A DNA stretch of 64,000 nucleotides from DASWJZ01 sp963761005 (lineage in GTDB: Bacteria > Pseudomonadota > Alphaproteobacteria > Rhizobiales > Afifellaceae): assembly GCA_963761005.1 (NCBI GenBank), contig CAVXFK010000018.1:294698-358697 (forward strand), given 5' to 3'. The notes under the pieces were generated by a model. It ran no database searches, was not told the origin of the DNA, and worked only from the letters and a program-made list of their open reading frames with translations. Below, one piece after another: positions 18,902 to 26,910 of the stretch (position 1 is its first letter; each line of letters begins with the position of its first letter). Made by a program: the position numbers and the translations under genes.

Positions 18902-19399
18902 ATGCGCCGGTTCTTCCGTAGGCTCAACCACCGCGACGCGGTGATGAAGAACCTCGAGGCGCTGCTTCTGCTTTATCCGCGCGGGCGCCAATTCGCGCGT
19001 GACTTCCCTGAGCTCAAGCCGATGATCCGCACCGATTTCGACGCCGGCGTCCCACCCACGCTCTCCGCATTCAGAATCGCCAGCCTTGTCATCGAAAATT
19101 TCATCGGCCAGCTCGAAGCCCCTCAGAAAGCGAGGGTCCTCGAGGCGCTGGTCGAGGGCGGTCGCGCCCACTACGCAGACGTCGCGCGGAAGCGGGTCAG
19201 AGGCGCGCGCGCCAAGGAGCGCGACCCCGTCCTTTTCGTTTCGCAGCTTGCCGGCACTGCCATCTACATCGCCGGGCGATTGGCGGAGGAAGGGACGCTC
19301 CGCTGGGACGACTACGCGGAGTTCCTGACGCGGACCGAGGCGGCGCTCGGCGTCTCACCGAAGAGCCAGCAGCCGCTCGGACGCGCCTTCGCGCCTTAG
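18902..19399 (+). CDS. Conserved-looking helical protein of unknown function
   Basis: A 165-residue protein with no signal peptide or membrane segment; it looks mostly alpha-helical and basic. I do not recognise it. It starts 12 bases after the CrtI-like oxidoreductase with a good AGGGAGG ribosome site, so it is very likely translated from the same message and may assist that enzyme (inference). Notable segments are LLYPRGRQFARDFPELKPMI and VARKRVRGARAKERDPVLF. The coding frame has the same strong third-position GC bias as its neighbours. Confidence 0.72.
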   Translation: MRRFFRRLNHRDAVMKNLEALLLLYPRGRQFARDFPELKPMIRTDFDAGVPPTLSAFRIASLVIENFIGQLEAPQKARVLEALVEGGRAHYADVARKRVRGARAKERDPVLFVSQLAGTAIYIAGRLAEEGTLRWDDYAEFLTRTEAALGVSPKSQQPLGRAFAP

Positions 19400-19404
19400 A
19401 AACG

Positions 19405-19437
19405 AAACGGGCGGGGCTGAAGCCCCGCCCGCCGTCT
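19405..19437. terminator. Bidirectional terminator between convergent genes
   Basis: The stem gggcggggc / gccccgccc around a short tgaa loop (19409-19430), with GTCTTTGT on the plus side and GTTTCGTTTC on the minus side. It separates the 18902-19399 gene from the convergent ABC-transporter operon. Confidence 0.8.
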
Positions 19438-19457
19438 TTGTCAAATCGGAAGAAATG

Positions 19458-20477
19458 TCAGTTGCCGCCACCGACGCAGGTGTCGACATTGTCCGGAGTG
19501 CAGACGTCGAGACCCGTATAGGTCGGATCGGCCGGAGGAGCCTTGCCTTCCTTGATGTCGAATAGGGCATACATGACCTTGTAGCCCATCTCGAACGGGC
19601 GCTGGCCGACGTTGCCGCTGGCGAGGCCCGCCTTCAGCTCGTCGATCTGCATCGGCAGCGTGTCGGCGACCGCGATCGCGATCTTGCCGCTGGCGATGTC
19701 AGCCTTGTACTTCTCCATCGAGTTCTTGTACGCGTCGACGAGGAACTCCCCGAAGCCGCCGGTCGGGATGAAGGCGTCCAGATCCGGATACTTGTTGAGG
19801 ATGTCCTGCTCCTGCTGCATGGCGAGCGGGAAATCGTCATTGGTATAGAGCGGGCAGCCGTCGACCTCTTTCCAGCCGTTCTGGCCGGTCAGCCGCTCGC
19901 CGGGAGACGTCGTGCCGGTCATGCCACCGAGCGTGTCGCGAATGCCCTGCATGCGCTCATTGTGGTTCGCCGCCGCAGCACCACCCGACTGGATGCAGAC
20001 GGTTCCGCCTTTCGGCTTGATCTTCATCGCGAGCTTGGCGAGGTTGACGCCGATGTCATAGTTGTGCGTGCCGATATAGGCGACGCGCAGGTCTGCGTTC
20101 TCGGGCAGCAGGTCGCTGTCCCAGGTGAGGACCGGGATGCCGGCCTTCTTCGCGTCCTCCAGGGCGTGCGCCATGGCCGCCGCGTTCGCCGCCGAAACGC
20201 CGATGCCGTCGACCTTCTTGGCGATCAGATCTTCGACCACCTGCACTTGCTCATCACCGCCGCCGTGCTCACCCGGGCCGGTGTAGAAGCATTCGATCTG
20301 GCCGTTCAGTTCCTTCTCGGCCTTCTTGCAGCCGTCGCGCGCCTGGTCGAAGAACGGGTTGTTGGTGTTCTTCGGCACGAGCGCAAACGTGTATTTCGAC
20401 GCGGCCTGCGCGCCCATGCTCATGCCGGCGACGAAGAGGCCGGCAAGAACCACAACACCTGTCGTACTTTTCAGCAT
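19458..20477 (-). CDS. Sugar ABC transporter substrate-binding protein (RbsB type)
   Basis: A 339-residue periplasmic binding protein of the ribose/galactose class. The start at 20477 follows AGGGAGGAAAC and gives a signal peptide (MLKSTTGVVVLAGLFV...AQA). The mature fold begins YTFALVPKNTNNPFFDQARD, the usual hinge-lobe start, and continues with the VDGIGVSAANAAAMAHAL and PVLTWDSDL segments that line the sugar site. Extra Cys pairs (DGCKK...QIECFY, DVCTPDNVDTC) suggest disulfides. It is the last gene of the ATPase-permease-binding protein operon. The sugar cannot be named from sequence. Confidence 0.9.
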   Translation of the reverse strand: MLKSTTGVVVLAGLFVAGMSMGAQAASKYTFALVPKNTNNPFFDQARDGCKKAEKELNGQIECFYTGPGEHGGGDEQVQVVEDLIAKKVDGIGVSAANAAAMAHALEDAKKAGIPVLTWDSDLLPENADLRVAYIGTHNYDIGVNLAKLAMKIKPKGGTVCIQSGGAAAANHNERMQGIRDTLGGMTGTTSPGERLTGQNGWKEVDGCPLYTNDDFPLAMQQEQDILNKYPDLDAFIPTGGFGEFLVDAYKNSMEKYKADIASGKIAIAVADTLPMQIDELKAGLASGNVGQRPFEMGYKVMYALFDIKEGKAPPADPTYTGLDVCTPDNVDTCVGGGN

Positions 20478-20526
20478 TTGTTTCCTCCCTTTACACAAAT
20501 TGTCGCGGCGCCGGCCGTTTCTCCGG

Positions 20527-21580
20527 TCACGCGCGTCTACTCCCGCGGATCTTTTCAAGCAGAACCGCGAAGACGATGAAGACGCCGACGAAGGCGCCCT
20601 GCCAGTTCGAATCGATACCCGCCATCAAGAGGCCATTGCGAATGACCTCGAGAAGGGCCGCGCCGACGAAGCCGCCGTAGGCGCTGCCCTCGCCACCCAT
20701 CAGGTTGGCGCCGCCGATGACGGTCGACGCGATCACTCGAAGCTCATAGCCTGTGCCGAGCGCGTTGATCGCCGAGCCCTGCCAGCCGACGATCAGCACC
20801 GAGGCCAGCGCCGCCGTGAAGCCGGAGAACATGTAGGCCAGAAGCTTCACGCGGTCGACCGGAACGCCGGTCAGCCGCGCCGCCTGCTCATTGCCGCCGA
20901 TTGCGTAAAGGTGTCGGCCCCAGGTGGTGAACTTGAGCACCAGCCCCATGATGATCGTGAGCACGATCAGCACCCAGATCGGCGTGGACAGACCCAGATA
21001 TGTCGCCGCCACCGATCTTGGTGAAAATCTCGCCGCCCGGGCCCAGCTTGTAGATCATGCGGTTCTGAGAGAGCACCACGGCGAGGGACCGGGCGAAGGA
21101 CAGCATGCCCAGAGTGACGACGAACGGCGAGAGGCCGACATAGGCGATCAGCGCCCCGTTCACCGCGCCGGCAATGATCCCCGCGATCAGACCGCCCCCG
21201 AACCCGACCCACCAGGGATAACCGGCCTCGAGCAGGATGCCGGCGCAGACGCCGACAAGGCCCATCAGCGAACCGACCGACAGGTCGATGCCGCCGGTGA
21301 CGATCACCGCCACCATGCCGATCGCCATGATGCCGATGAAGGCGAAGTTGCGGGTGATGTTGAAGATGTTCTCCGGCGTCGCAAAGGCCGCCGCCTGCGG
21401 CACCAGGAAGGTCAGAACAAGGCAGATGATGATGAGGGCGATCGTCACCCAGAACGATTGCGCCGAGATCAGCTTCTCGAAAAATGTCTGCTCCTTGATG
21501 CCGACGACATCCTCGATCGCCACGCCGCCCATTGTGGGCGCGGAGCCGGCGGCCCCGGCCGGCATCGCGTCAGGCTGCAT
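20527..21580 (-). CDS. Sugar ABC transporter permease (RbsC type), frameshifted
   Basis: An inner-membrane permease of about 350 residues if restored. From 21580 the first frame gives an N-terminal cytoplasmic tail, several hydrophobic helices and the motif VTGGIDLSVGSLMGL typical of RbsC-like permeases, reading to IFTKIGGG. Near 21003-21010 one extra base shifts the frame. The protein continues as TYLGLSTPIWVLIVLTII, with the coupling-loop region GRHLYAIGGNEQAARLTGVP, and ends LLEKIRGSRRA at 20527. Removing one G restores IGGGTYLGLS. The start overlaps the end of the ATPase gene by 11 bases. Confidence 0.88.
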
Positions 21581-22310
21581 GAATCGCTCCCGTGATGAGG
21601 CCGGTCACCTCTTCAGGACTGGAGTCCTTGATGGGTTTCTCCGCCACCTTGCGTCCGCGCCGCAGAACCAGGATGCGGTCGGCGACGGCGAACACGTCGG
21701 GCATGCGGTGGCTGATCAGGACGATGGCGATGCCCTGGTCGCGCAGCCGGCGGATCAAGTCGAGCACCTCCGCTACCTGCCGCACCGAAATGGCGGCGGT
21801 CGGCTCGTCCATCAGCACGATCTTCGGATCGGAAAGTCGGGTGCGCGCGATCGCTACCGCCTGGCGCTGGCCACCCGACATCTTGCGCACGAGATCGCGC
21901 GGCCGCGTTTCCGACTTCAGCTCGCCAAAGAGCTCGCCCGCGCGGGCATACATGGTGCGGAAATCCATGAACTTGAACGGCCCGACGCGCGTCGACACCT
22001 CGCGCCCGAGAAACACATTGGCGGCGGCCGTCAGGTTGTCGCAAAGCGCCAGGTCCTGATAGACGATCTCGATGCCCTTCTCGCGCGCCTCGACGGGCCG
22101 ATGGAAATGAGCCTCGGTCCCCTCCACAAGGATCTTGCCGGAGGACGGAGGAAAGTTGCCGGCGATGATCTTCACCAGCGTGGACTTGCCGGCACCGTTG
22201 TCGCCCATAAGGCCGAGCACCTCGCCCGGCTCAAGCTCGAGGTTGACATCGGTCAGCGCGGTGATGGCACCGAAGTGCTTCGATATTTTGCTGAGCTTGA
22301 GAACAGCCAC
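21570..22310 (-). CDS. Sugar ABC transporter ATP-binding protein, single-domain
   Basis: A 246-residue ATPase with all expected motifs: Walker A GDNGAGKSTLVKI, Q-loop VYQDLALCDNL, signature MSGGQRQAVAIAR, Walker B KIVLMDEPTAA, and switch His in VLISHRMPD. Most ribose-type ATPases have two fused nucleotide-binding domains (about 500 residues). This one has a single domain, as in FrcA-type fructose transporters, and presumably works as a homodimer. It heads the operon ATPase-permease-binding protein and lies 131 bases downstream of lutC on the same strand. Confidence 0.92.
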   Translation of the reverse strand: MAVLKLSKISKHFGAITALTDVNLELEPGEVLGLMGDNGAGKSTLVKIIAGNFPPSSGKILVEGTEAHFHRPVEAREKGIEIVYQDLALCDNLTAAANVFLGREVSTRVGPFKFMDFRTMYARAGELFGELKSETRPRDLVRKMSGGQRQAVAIARTRLSDPKIVLMDEPTAAISVRQVAEVLDLIRRLRDQGIAIVLISHRMPDVFAVADRILVLRRGRKVAEKPIKDSSPEEVTGLITGAIHAA

Positions 22311-22441
22311 CTAGGGGCCACCCGACTTTGGACGTTTCCTCACCCGGCTGGCTGTCGGCCGGTTGTTTTGCAGAAACGATACGGGCGTCTCACGGCGTTG
22401 TCCAGTGACCGAGCCCGCTCGGCACTCCGTACGGGAGGCGT

Positions 22442-23113
22442 CTACCCCACTACCAAAATGTGCAGCGCGCGCGGCCCGTGTGCGCCGAGGAGCAGTGTCT
22501 GCTCGATGTCGGCGGAGCGCGAGGGACCGGTAATGAGGTTGACGGTCCGCGGCATGAGGCCAGGCCCGTAGTGCTCGCGAATGCGACTCCACACAGCCTC
22601 GTAGTCGCCGGCAACGTCGGCAGCGGAGAGCATCACGATCTCGGTTTCGGGCAGGAAATTCAGCGTCGTCGGGTTGTCGGGCCCGGAGAGCAGAACAAGC
22701 GTGCCGGTTTCCGCGACGCCCGCGAAAGCGTGGCTCAGCGCCACGGCGTCGTGCCCGTCGGAGGCCCCTTCCCGGCGCTCCAGATGCGGCTCACGCTCCC
22801 AGGGCAGCGCCGCGATCTCGGAGTCGGAGCCAGTGCGGACCTGCAGGGGCAGATTGTGACCGCGAAGATAGCGGGCGACAGCGCCCGGCACTTCGTCGGC
22901 CGACGACAGGCGCTCGATGGTTGCAGAGACCTGCTCGGCCATGCGGCTGAAAAGGGCGATGCGCTCCGCGCCGTCGACTTGGCCACGCGCCGGGATCGTG
23001 TGTGATCCAGGGTGATCGAGCCGTGCCCTGACAGCGCTTCTTCGCGCCGCGTCGTCGGCGGAAGCGCCGAGTGCGCGCCGCACCTTTGCAAGGACAGTGT
23101 CGCGCGCACTCAT
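22442..23113 (-). CDS. lutC: LUD-domain lactate utilisation protein C
   Basis: A 223-residue LUD-domain protein, the third subunit of the LutABC (LldEFG) iron-sulfur L-lactate dehydrogenase system that oxidises lactate to pyruvate. The pattern AFAGVAETGTLVLLSGPDNP and the tail INLITGPSRSADIEQTLLLG-like run (VNLITGPSRSADIE) are diagnostic of the family. Its start codon overlaps by four bases (ATGA) the stop of a 25-codon ORF lying between lutB and lutC. It is expressed with lutA and lutB. Confidence 0.92.
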   Translation of the reverse strand: MSARDTVLAKVRRALGASADDAARRSAVRARLDHPGSHTIPARGQVDGAERIALFSRMAEQVSATIERLSSADEVPGAVARYLRGHNLPLQVRTGSDSEIAALPWEREPHLERREGASDGHDAVALSHAFAGVAETGTLVLLSGPDNPTTLNFLPETEIVMLSAADVAGDYEAVWSRIREHYGPGLMPRTVNLITGPSRSADIEQTLLLGAHGPRALHILVVG

Positions 23114-23187
23114 CGGCGGAGCTCATGCGCGGCGACCGAGGCGAGCGTCCAAAACCCGACGAAGCTCAGCCACTCAGTCAACGTCAT
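23110..23187 (-). CDS. Candidate 25-residue membrane peptide coupled between lutB and lutC
   Basis: A tiny ORF that exactly bridges lutB and lutC. Its ATG overlaps the lutB TGA (ATGA, 23184-23187), and its own TGA overlaps the lutC ATG (ATGA, 23110-23113). The peptide starts MTLTEWLSFVGFWTLASVAA and ends with a polar HELRR-type tail, so it looks like one short hydrophobic helix with a positively charged end. There is no strong separate ribosome site, so translation would depend on coupling from lutB. Both overlaps fitting so precisely argues that it is translated, either as a real peptide or as a coupling device. Conservation is untested. Confidence 0.5.
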   Translation of the reverse strand: MTLTEWLSFVGFWTLASVAAHELRR

Positions 23188-24617
23188 GCGGATTGTCCCC
23201 GCGCCCGGCGCCGTGCCCGATACGCGTCCATGAAGGTGCGGCCTGCCGGCGCCGGCAGGTCGCGATGCCTCGTCCAGCCGCCGGCAAGCGGCAGCGAGCG
23301 GAAGCGACCTTCTCCGCGCCCAAGGTTTCCGAGCGCGCGCATGGCGATCCGCGTGGCGAGCCGGTAGAGCCGCGGGCGTCGCGCGAAGAATGCCCAGAAG
23401 CGGATGCCGTAACGCTGTGTCGCCGGCGAGAGCCCGCGCTCGAATTCCTTGTCGCGCCAGTGACGCATCAGCCCCGGGAGCGGAATCATCATCGGACAGA
23501 CGCTTTCGCAACGCCCGCAGAAGGTCGAGGCGTTCGGCAGCTCGTGTGTCTTCTCTAGTCCGAAGATCGCCGGATCGAGCGCCTGTCCGATCGGGCCCGG
23601 ATAGGTGGCACCGTAAGCGTGGCCGCCGATCGCCTGATAGACGGGACAATGATTCATGCAGGCGCCGCAGCGGATACAGCGAAGCATCGCCTGATACTCG
23701 GTGCCGAGCACGGCGGTTCGGCCGTTATCAAGGAGCACGACATGGTATTCGTCGGGCCCGTCGGGATCCTCCGGCCGGCGCGGCCCGGTCGAGAGCGTCG
23801 TGTAGACCGACATGTCCTGGCCGGTGGCGGAACGCGCGAGAAGGCGCAGGATCGTCGCGGCGTCGTTCAGCGTCGGCACCATCTTCTCCAGCGAAGCGAC
23901 GACGATGTGGACGCGCGGCAGGATCTGCGTCAGGTCGCCGTTGCCCTCGTTGGTCACGATGATCGAAGTGCCGGTTTCAGCGACAAGGAAGTTCGCGCCG
24001 GTGATGCCGACATCGGCGGCAAGAAAACGGTCGCGGAGAACGCCGCGCGCCTCGGCAAGCAAGCTGGCGGGCTCGGAGAGATCGCGGTCGGAACGGAGAT
24101 GCGTGTGCGTGCGGCGGAAGTCGGCTTCCACCTGGTCCTTATTGACGTGCACCGCCGGCGCGATGATATGGCTCGGCACTTCGCCGCGAAGCTGGATGAT
24201 GTATTCGCCGAGGTCGGTTTCGATCGCGGTGATGCCGTTTTCGGCGAGGTGGTCGTTGAGCCCCATCTCCTCGGAGACCATCGACTTCCCCTTGGTGACG
24301 GTCTTCGCACCGACGCGGCGGCAGATGTCGAGGATCGTCTTCCGCGCGTCGTCGCTCGTCTCCGCGAAGTGCACGTGGCCACCCTGCGCGGTGACGCGTG
24401 CCTCGTAGGCCTCCAAGTAAAGATCGAGATGATCGAGCGTGTGGTCCTTGATGGCCCGAGCGTCGGCACGCAGCTGCTCGAACTCGGGAAGTGCCGCGAC
24501 GGCCTTGGCACGCTTGCCGATGAAGTTTGCACGGACGTGATTCAGCGCGCGCTGAAGCTGCGTGTCGGCGAGCGCGTGGCGCGCATTCTCCTTGAAATGG
24601 TCGGCGGCGATCTGCAT
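23184..24617 (-). CDS. lutB: Iron-sulfur lactate utilisation protein B
   Basis: LutB (LldF), 477 residues from the ATG at 24617. It combines an N-terminal LUD domain (for example TKGKSMVSEEMGLNDHL and VAETGTSIIVTNEGNGDL) with a ferredoxin-like domain holding two 4Fe-4S motifs, CIRCGACMNHCPVY and CGRCESVCP. It is thought to pass electrons from lactate to the respiratory chain within LutABC. The frame is open to 24662, but that would overlap lutA, and the 24617 start (MQIAADHFKENA) fits the family. It starts 13 bases after lutA stops. Confidence 0.94.
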   Translation of the reverse strand: MQIAADHFKENARHALADTQLQRALNHVRANFIGKRAKAVAALPEFEQLRADARAIKDHTLDHLDLYLEAYEARVTAQGGHVHFAETSDDARKTILDICRRVGAKTVTKGKSMVSEEMGLNDHLAENGITAIETDLGEYIIQLRGEVPSHIIAPAVHVNKDQVEADFRRTHTHLRSDRDLSEPASLLAEARGVLRDRFLAADVGITGANFLVAETGTSIIVTNEGNGDLTQILPRVHIVVASLEKMVPTLNDAATILRLLARSATGQDMSVYTTLSTGPRRPEDPDGPDEYHVVLLDNGRTAVLGTEYQAMLRCIRCGACMNHCPVYQAIGGHAYGATYPGPIGQALDPAIFGLEKTHELPNASTFCGRCESVCPMMIPLPGLMRHWRDKEFERGLSPATQRYGIRFWAFFARRPRLYRLATRIAMRALGNLGRGEGRFRSLPLAGGWTRHRDLPAPAGRTFMDAYRARRRARGQSA

Positions 24618-24630
24618 GGCGCTCAGCCGG

Positions 24631-25407
24631 TCACTCCGCCGCTTCGCCGATCGCCGGCCCATCGGCCATGCCAGCGAGCACCTCGGCCACGTGGCGCGAC
24701 TTCGTCGCCCGCCCTTCGCGCTTGAGCTTGCCGGCCATGTTCAGGAGACAGCCGAGGTCGCCGGCAAGCAGCGTCTCCGCGCCTGTCCCGGCGATCGCCG
24801 CTGTCTTCCGCTTCACGATGGCGTTCGAGATGTCGGCATATTTGACGCAGAACGTGCCGCCGAACCCGCAGCAGACGTCGGCCTCCGGCAGCTCCTTGAG
24901 CTCCAATCCGGCGACAGTGTTCAGCAACCGGCGCGGCTGCGCCTGAATGCCAAGCTCGCGCAGGCCGGAGCAGGAATCGTGGTAGGTGACGCTGCCTTTG
25001 TGCTCGGCTGCCACCTGCTTGACGCCGCGAATATCAGTCAGGAAGCTGACGAGCTCGAAGGTTTTTTCGGCAAGCGCCTCGGCTCGCACATGCCAAGCCG
25101 GCTCGTCGGAAAAGAGCGGCGGATAGTGCTTCTTGAGCATGCCGGCACAGGAGCCGGACGGCGCAACGACGTAATCAAAGCGCTCAAACGCCGCGATCAC
25201 GCCTTTCGCGATTGCCTTGGCGTCATGCCGGTCGCCGGAATTGTAAGCGGGTTGGCCGCAGCAGGTCTGCGCCTCCGGCACCTCTACCCGGCACCCCGCA
25301 TCCTCAAGAAGCTTCAGCGCCGCGAAGCCGACGGTCGGGCGGAAGAGATCGACCAGGCACGTGACGAAGAGGCCGACTCTCGGGCCGGTTGGGGCGGGCT
25401 CGCTCAT
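24631..25407 (-). CDS. lutA: Lactate utilisation protein A, CCG-domain
   Basis: LutA (LldE), 258 residues. It carries two cysteine-rich CCG domains: TCCGQPAYNSGDRHDA in the N-terminal half and VCCGFGGTFCVKYADIS in the C-terminal half. These bind the unusual iron-sulfur cluster found in LutA, GlcF and heterodisulfide-reductase-like proteins. It is the first gene of lutA-lutB-(small ORF)-lutC. It is divergent from the DUF3422 gene across a gap of about 145 bases that must hold both promoters; no regulator gene of the LldR/LutR type is adjacent. Confidence 0.94.
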   Translation of the reverse strand: MSEPAPTGPRVGLFVTCLVDLFRPTVGFAALKLLEDAGCRVEVPEAQTCCGQPAYNSGDRHDAKAIAKGVIAAFERFDYVVAPSGSCAGMLKKHYPPLFSDEPAWHVRAEALAEKTFELVSFLTDIRGVKQVAAEHKGSVTYHDSCSGLRELGIQAQPRRLLNTVAGLELKELPEADVCCGFGGTFCVKYADISNAIVKRKTAAIAGTGAETLLAGDLGCLLNMAGKLKREGRATKSRHVAEVLAGMADGPAIGEAAE

Positions 25408-25551
25408 CGGCGGATCGGCGACGTTTTGACCATCAATCGGTGTCCGCGAACGATTGGCACGGGCGTCCGGGCGCGGTCAAATGCATTCGCCCCCGACGCG
25501 AGCCGTCATTTGGCGGCGGTCGCGGGCGGCAAAGCTCGGGGGCTGTGGAAA

Positions 25552-26856
25552 GTGAACGCGGTGAACGAAACGAACGACGCTGCGAACCAGCCGGCGCGCG
25601 GGCCCTTCGGGCTTGCGCAGCATCCGTTGATGCCGCGTCTTCTCGGCGAGATCCATGCCCGGCCTTTCCAGCTTGTCACGGCCCCGCGCACGATCATCCG
25701 CCTCGCCTTTCTGCTCACCGGCGGCGATTTCGCTGCCGACCTCCGCGAGCTTGCGCAACTCGAAGAGCGGCGCGGTAGGCCGCGACCGGCCGGCGACATC
25801 CGGCATCTGTCGCTGGAGGTTGCGGGAGGCCGCCTGCGCTGGGAGCGCCACACCGAGTTCACCACCTGGACCTTCGATGCGCCGGCGACGGAGACGCTCG
25901 ACGCCAAGCTCCGCTCGCATCCCTTCGGTGAGGGCTTCACGCAGCCGGGGCCGCTCATCGCCGCCATCCGGCTCGACCTCGTGGCAGCCGAAAGGCCCGA
26001 GGCGGCGCTCGCCATCTTCGACCCGACCAGCCTCTGCTATTCGGAGGTGGAGGGCGGACAGGCGCTCGCGGCGACCGACTTCCGCCAGGATGGCGATGGC
26101 TTCACGCGCATCGTCGTGCTCGACCGCGGGCTCGGCCCGGCGCGCGCCGGTGCGCTGACCCAGCGCCTGATCGAGGTCGAGACCTACCGGACGCTCGCGC
26201 TTCTCGGGCTCCCCGAAGCGCAACGCCTGGCGCCGTCGCTCGGGCGGATCGAGGGCGAGCTTGCGCGGATCACAGCGGCGCTGAACAGAACGCCGACCGA
26301 AAGCGCCAGGCTTCTCGACGAGCTGATCGCGCTTTCCGCCGAGCTGGAGGCGGATTCCGTTGCGAGCCTTTACCGCTTCGGCGCAAGCCGCGCCTACTAC
26401 GAAATCGTGCGCCAGCGCCTCGACGTGCTGCACGAAATGCCGGTGCCTGGCTACGAGACGTGGCGCGATTTCCTGAGCCGCCGCCTCGGTCCAGCCATGC
26501 GCACCTGCGAGACCGTATCGGAGCGCCAGGAGGCGCTGTCGGAGAAGCTGTCGCGCGCCGCGGACCTGCTCCGCACGCGCGTCGACGTCGAGCTCGAGCA
26601 CGGAAACCGCGACCTCCTCAGCTCGATGGATCGGCGAGCCAAGCTGCAGCTTCGCCTGCAGCGCACGGTCGAGGGGCTCTCGGTTGCGGCGGTCAGCTAC
26701 TATGTCGTCGGGCTCATCAGCTATCTTCTGCACGGCGCGCAGGCGGCCGGGAGCCGCGCTGATCCGGACCTCCTTGCAGCAGCCGCCGTCCCCGTCGTGG
26801 TGGTCGTGATCTGGCTCCTTGTTCGCCGCATACGCCGCCGTCACCACGACGCTTGA
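25552..26856 (+). CDS. DUF3422 family membrane-anchored protein
   Basis: About 434 residues. It has a large soluble N-terminal region (GEIHARPFQLVTAPRTIIRL near the start, a DUF3422 hallmark), a helical middle (QRLIEVETYRTLALLGLPEA, LLDELIALSAELEADSV) and two C-terminal transmembrane helices (about VAAVSYYVVGLISYLL and AVPVVVVVIWLLV) with a basic end. Function is unknown. No ATG occurs early in the conserved region; GTG at 25552 or 25561 is the likely start. The frame runs far upstream but overlaps lutA antisense, so that part is not coding. It lies 54 bases before glcD on the same strand. Confidence 0.85.
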   Translation: MNAVNETNDAANQPARGPFGLAQHPLMPRLLGEIHARPFQLVTAPRTIIRLAFLLTGGDFAADLRELAQLEERRGRPRPAGDIRHLSLEVAGGRLRWERHTEFTTWTFDAPATETLDAKLRSHPFGEGFTQPGPLIAAIRLDLVAAERPEAALAIFDPTSLCYSEVEGGQALAATDFRQDGDGFTRIVVLDRGLGPARAGALTQRLIEVETYRTLALLGLPEAQRLAPSLGRIEGELARITAALNRTPTESARLLDELIALSAELEADSVASLYRFGASRAYYEIVRQRLDVLHEMPVPGYETWRDFLSRRLGPAMRTCETVSERQEALSEKLSRAADLLRTRVDVELEHGNRDLLSSMDRRAKLQLRLQRTVEGLSVAAVSYYVVGLISYLLHGAQAAGSRADPDLLAAAAVPVVVVVIWLLVRRIRRRHHDA

Positions 26857-26910
26857 GGCCGGCCGAAAGCCCATTCGACAGGCCGGGGAAAAGGCCCTAG
26901 TGAAGGGCGC

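Noticed and set aside
25434..25456. Inverted repeat caatcg...cgattg between lutA and the DUF3422 gene as an LldR-type operator
   Set aside because: Only six base pairs with an 11-base gap, and no match to the known TTGGT...ACCAA type; too weak to claim.
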